Shown here: piece after piece, positions 62,402 to 64,000 of the stretch | Numbering within the stretch: the stretch's first letter is position 1 | Layout of the letters: each line of letters starts with the position of its first letter | Assembly (NCBI GenBank): GCA_003117195.1 | Contig: BDSI01000021.1 | Span: 372,001-436,000 of the forward strand | Length of the DNA stretch: 64,000 nt | From: Eudorina sp. 2006-703-Eu-15 | Lineage: Eukaryota; Chlorophyta; Chlorophyceae; Chlamydomonadales; Volvocaceae | Direction: 5' to 3' | Made by a program: the position numbers and the translations under genes | Notes under the pieces: model-generated | What the model saw: the letters and a program-made list of their open reading frames with translations, nothing else | The model's database searches: none | Told to the model about the DNA's origin: nothing

Positions 62402-62480
62402 TTGGTGTATTTAGATGAGAGACCCGCCCGACCCAAACCAAGCAATGTGTGTTGGGGTGTGGGCACGTCCTCTGGTGAGC
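62402..62480 (-). repeat. dispersed CA-rich element (family 3), inverted
   Basis: The minus strand reads TTGGTTTGGGTCGGGCGGGT, then CTCTCATCTAAATACACC, as in the copy at 1381-1420. Confidence 0.55.
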
Positions 62481-63951
62481 GTTACATGCGCGCACTTGAC
62501 TACGGAGCAATTGCATCGATGTACGGACATGCTGGCATGCATGGTGCGGATGATGTTGGGTCGCGCGCGCCCGGACGGCGACCTCCCCCGTCACTCCTGG
62601 AGGGTTTGGCAGTTTGGACATACATACATTGCATTGCATGGTTGTGGGTTGTGGGTTGTGGATCGCCGGCACGGAGAGGGCTGCTGGAGCTTTGCTGTGG
62701 CGATGGAGGGGAAGCTATTTGCCTTTTCGGCAGAGTACGAGCAATGAGGCGCGGGCACGGACATGGCACCGCGCCCCCGAGGCGGCCGCGTGCGGGCGGG
62801 CGGGCGGGGAGGAGAAGGGCGCGCATGTGCACGCGGGGCCTTTTGATGGCTTGCCGGGCAACGGTGCAGCAGCACCAGTTCTTCTGCCCCTGCATTTAAG
62901 TAGGACCAGTGCTCCTGCCACTGGAAGATCTGGTCTTGTCGAGTTCCCGCGTGCCGAGTTCCCGCGTGCTTGTTCCGTCTGGTGGCGCTACTCCCCTTTA
63001 GGCAGATCAGTGTGTCTCGTTTCGGTTTGGTAGGGCAGGTACGGTAGCTCCCACCGTCGGACAAACAGGTTTCCGTCTGCCTGCAAAGCGCAGCCTCGCT
63101 GGAAGAGCGTGCGGTTGGGGAGGACACCGGAGACGGTGGACGGTTGGCATTTCGGACGGCTGCGCGCATGCATATGCGCCGGTACGCACTGCCGTACGTA
63201 TGACGTCGGATTTGAAATTTTGACGGCCTCCCGCGCCAGTGGGAAACCCGCCACAAGGTTCCATAAGGGTTGCATCGAAGCCTGCCGTATGTTGTGAGAG
63301 GAGACTTGTACGGCAGTAAACGAGCTATGAGGCCCACAGGGCTCCGACCCCAGGGTCCATCCATCGGATTGAGTTGTGATGACGTGTTGTGGGTTGTGAT
63401 GACTGGGTTCCGCCTGATGGGAAAGACTGGTTTCGAAGGAACCAAGCTGTTTGGGCTGCGCGAGGCAATCGTGTTTCGCGCTCGGAGTTTTAACCATGAG
63501 GGGATCGTCGGAGCTGTTGTGGTGTGAGACTGCCTAGCGGGGCTTGATCGATTACTGACCGCCTCGACGGTCCCTTCCGATGTCCCAGCCGACAGGACCC
63601 CGGGCCAGCAATTCCAGCCGGCAGCAGCCCAGGATCCATAAGCACGCACGCCCTCCAATCCACGCAATTACGTGCACACTGAGTCAGCCGTGTCAGCAGC
63701 TCAGCACCGCCGTTGTCGTCAGCTTTCGAGCCGGATGCAGCAAGACCTACATTAACAACGCAGGCCGGGCCACATGGCCACCGTATCCATGATTTGAAGG
63801 GGACGGATTTCAAATTTGGAATGGAAGGTTGCCGTCGTCCCGCGGATGGCCAGGCACGCTACCAGGCCGTGGGATTATGTACGGAGACTGCGTTCGTCAC
63901 GCAGCGCTGTGCGGAGATGCAGCAAACCGTACCTGCGACCTGGTTGACCGG

Positions 63952-63993
63952 GGAAGCTTGACCGGGATAGCCCCGAAAGCTTGACCGGGATAG
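63952..63993 (+). repeat. direct repeat AAGCTTGACCGGGATAG
   Basis: Two copies of AAGCTTGACCGGGATAG about 22 bases apart, at the very edge of the window. The array may continue outside. Confidence 0.7.
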
Positions 63994-64000
63994 CGGCTCA

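Larger units (their letters stand above)
61983..64000. other. downstream flank, no supported gene
   Basis: Follows the armadillo gene to the window end. It has an inverted family 3 block (62402-62480), several GTACGG-rich stretches and AT-poor unique sequence. No reading frame has recognisable motifs. Confidence 0.5.

Noticed and set aside
1..64000. Bacterial contamination or viral insertion
   Set aside because: Every multi-exon gene has spliceosomal GT-AG introns in consistent phase and eukaryotic families; no viral hallmark gene was seen.

Overview
The window is nuclear DNA of a volvocine green alga (Chlamydomonadales; a relative of Chlamydomonas, Gonium or Volvox). The grounds are a secreted protein with two pherophorin domains, GC-rich genes with many short GT-AG introns, candidate TGTAA polyadenylation signals, long Ala/Gly/Gln/Ser runs inside exons, and very dense micro- and minisatellites. 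Species cannot be told from the sequence alone. All multi-exon models below were joined by hand from GT-AG borders; the phases agree throughout and each sum is a multiple of three.

Layout. 1-2409 (+): the 3' end of a GT49/LARGE-like glycosyltransferase. 6295-11604 (-): an RMD1/YagE (DUF155) family protein with a likely organellar presequence. 12154-12543 (+): an intronless spliceosomal SmD3. 13796-21788 (+): a CASTOR/POLLUX/DMI1-type ion channel with a giant low-complexity exon. 24115-29827 (-): mitochondrial branched-chain 2-oxoacid dehydrogenase E1-beta, complete in 12 exons, with an intron-containing tRNA-Leu(CAG) gene nested in one intron on the same strand. 31073-33011 (+): a protein I read as a divergent mitochondrial ribosomal protein uS8 with a polyglutamine tail, head to head with the E1-beta gene. 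35209-37738 (-): the two-domain pherophorin. 39780-53686 (-): a SWI/SNF ATPase (HSA, two helicase lobes, SnAC, no bromodomain) in at least 17 exons. 56382-61982 (+): a 1220-residue armadillo-repeat protein. The stretches between hold no gene I can support, only repeats and probable mobile-element debris.

These are housekeeping genes of a eukaryotic chromosome (splicing, chromatin, mitochondrial metabolism and translation, membrane transport, extracellular matrix) with no operon logic. The unusual content lies between and inside the exons. Three dispersed short repeat families occur mostly in introns. One of about 45 bp sits, in sense orientation, a few tens of bases upstream of 3' splice sites in at least three unrelated genes and also occurs inverted. 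Another carries a strong 5' splice-site-like sequence. Short palindromes of the type GACCCATGGGTC are found inside exons, and one abuts an acceptor. Together these suggest repeat-driven intron evolution (introner-like activity or shared splice-site donors), the most interesting thing in the window.
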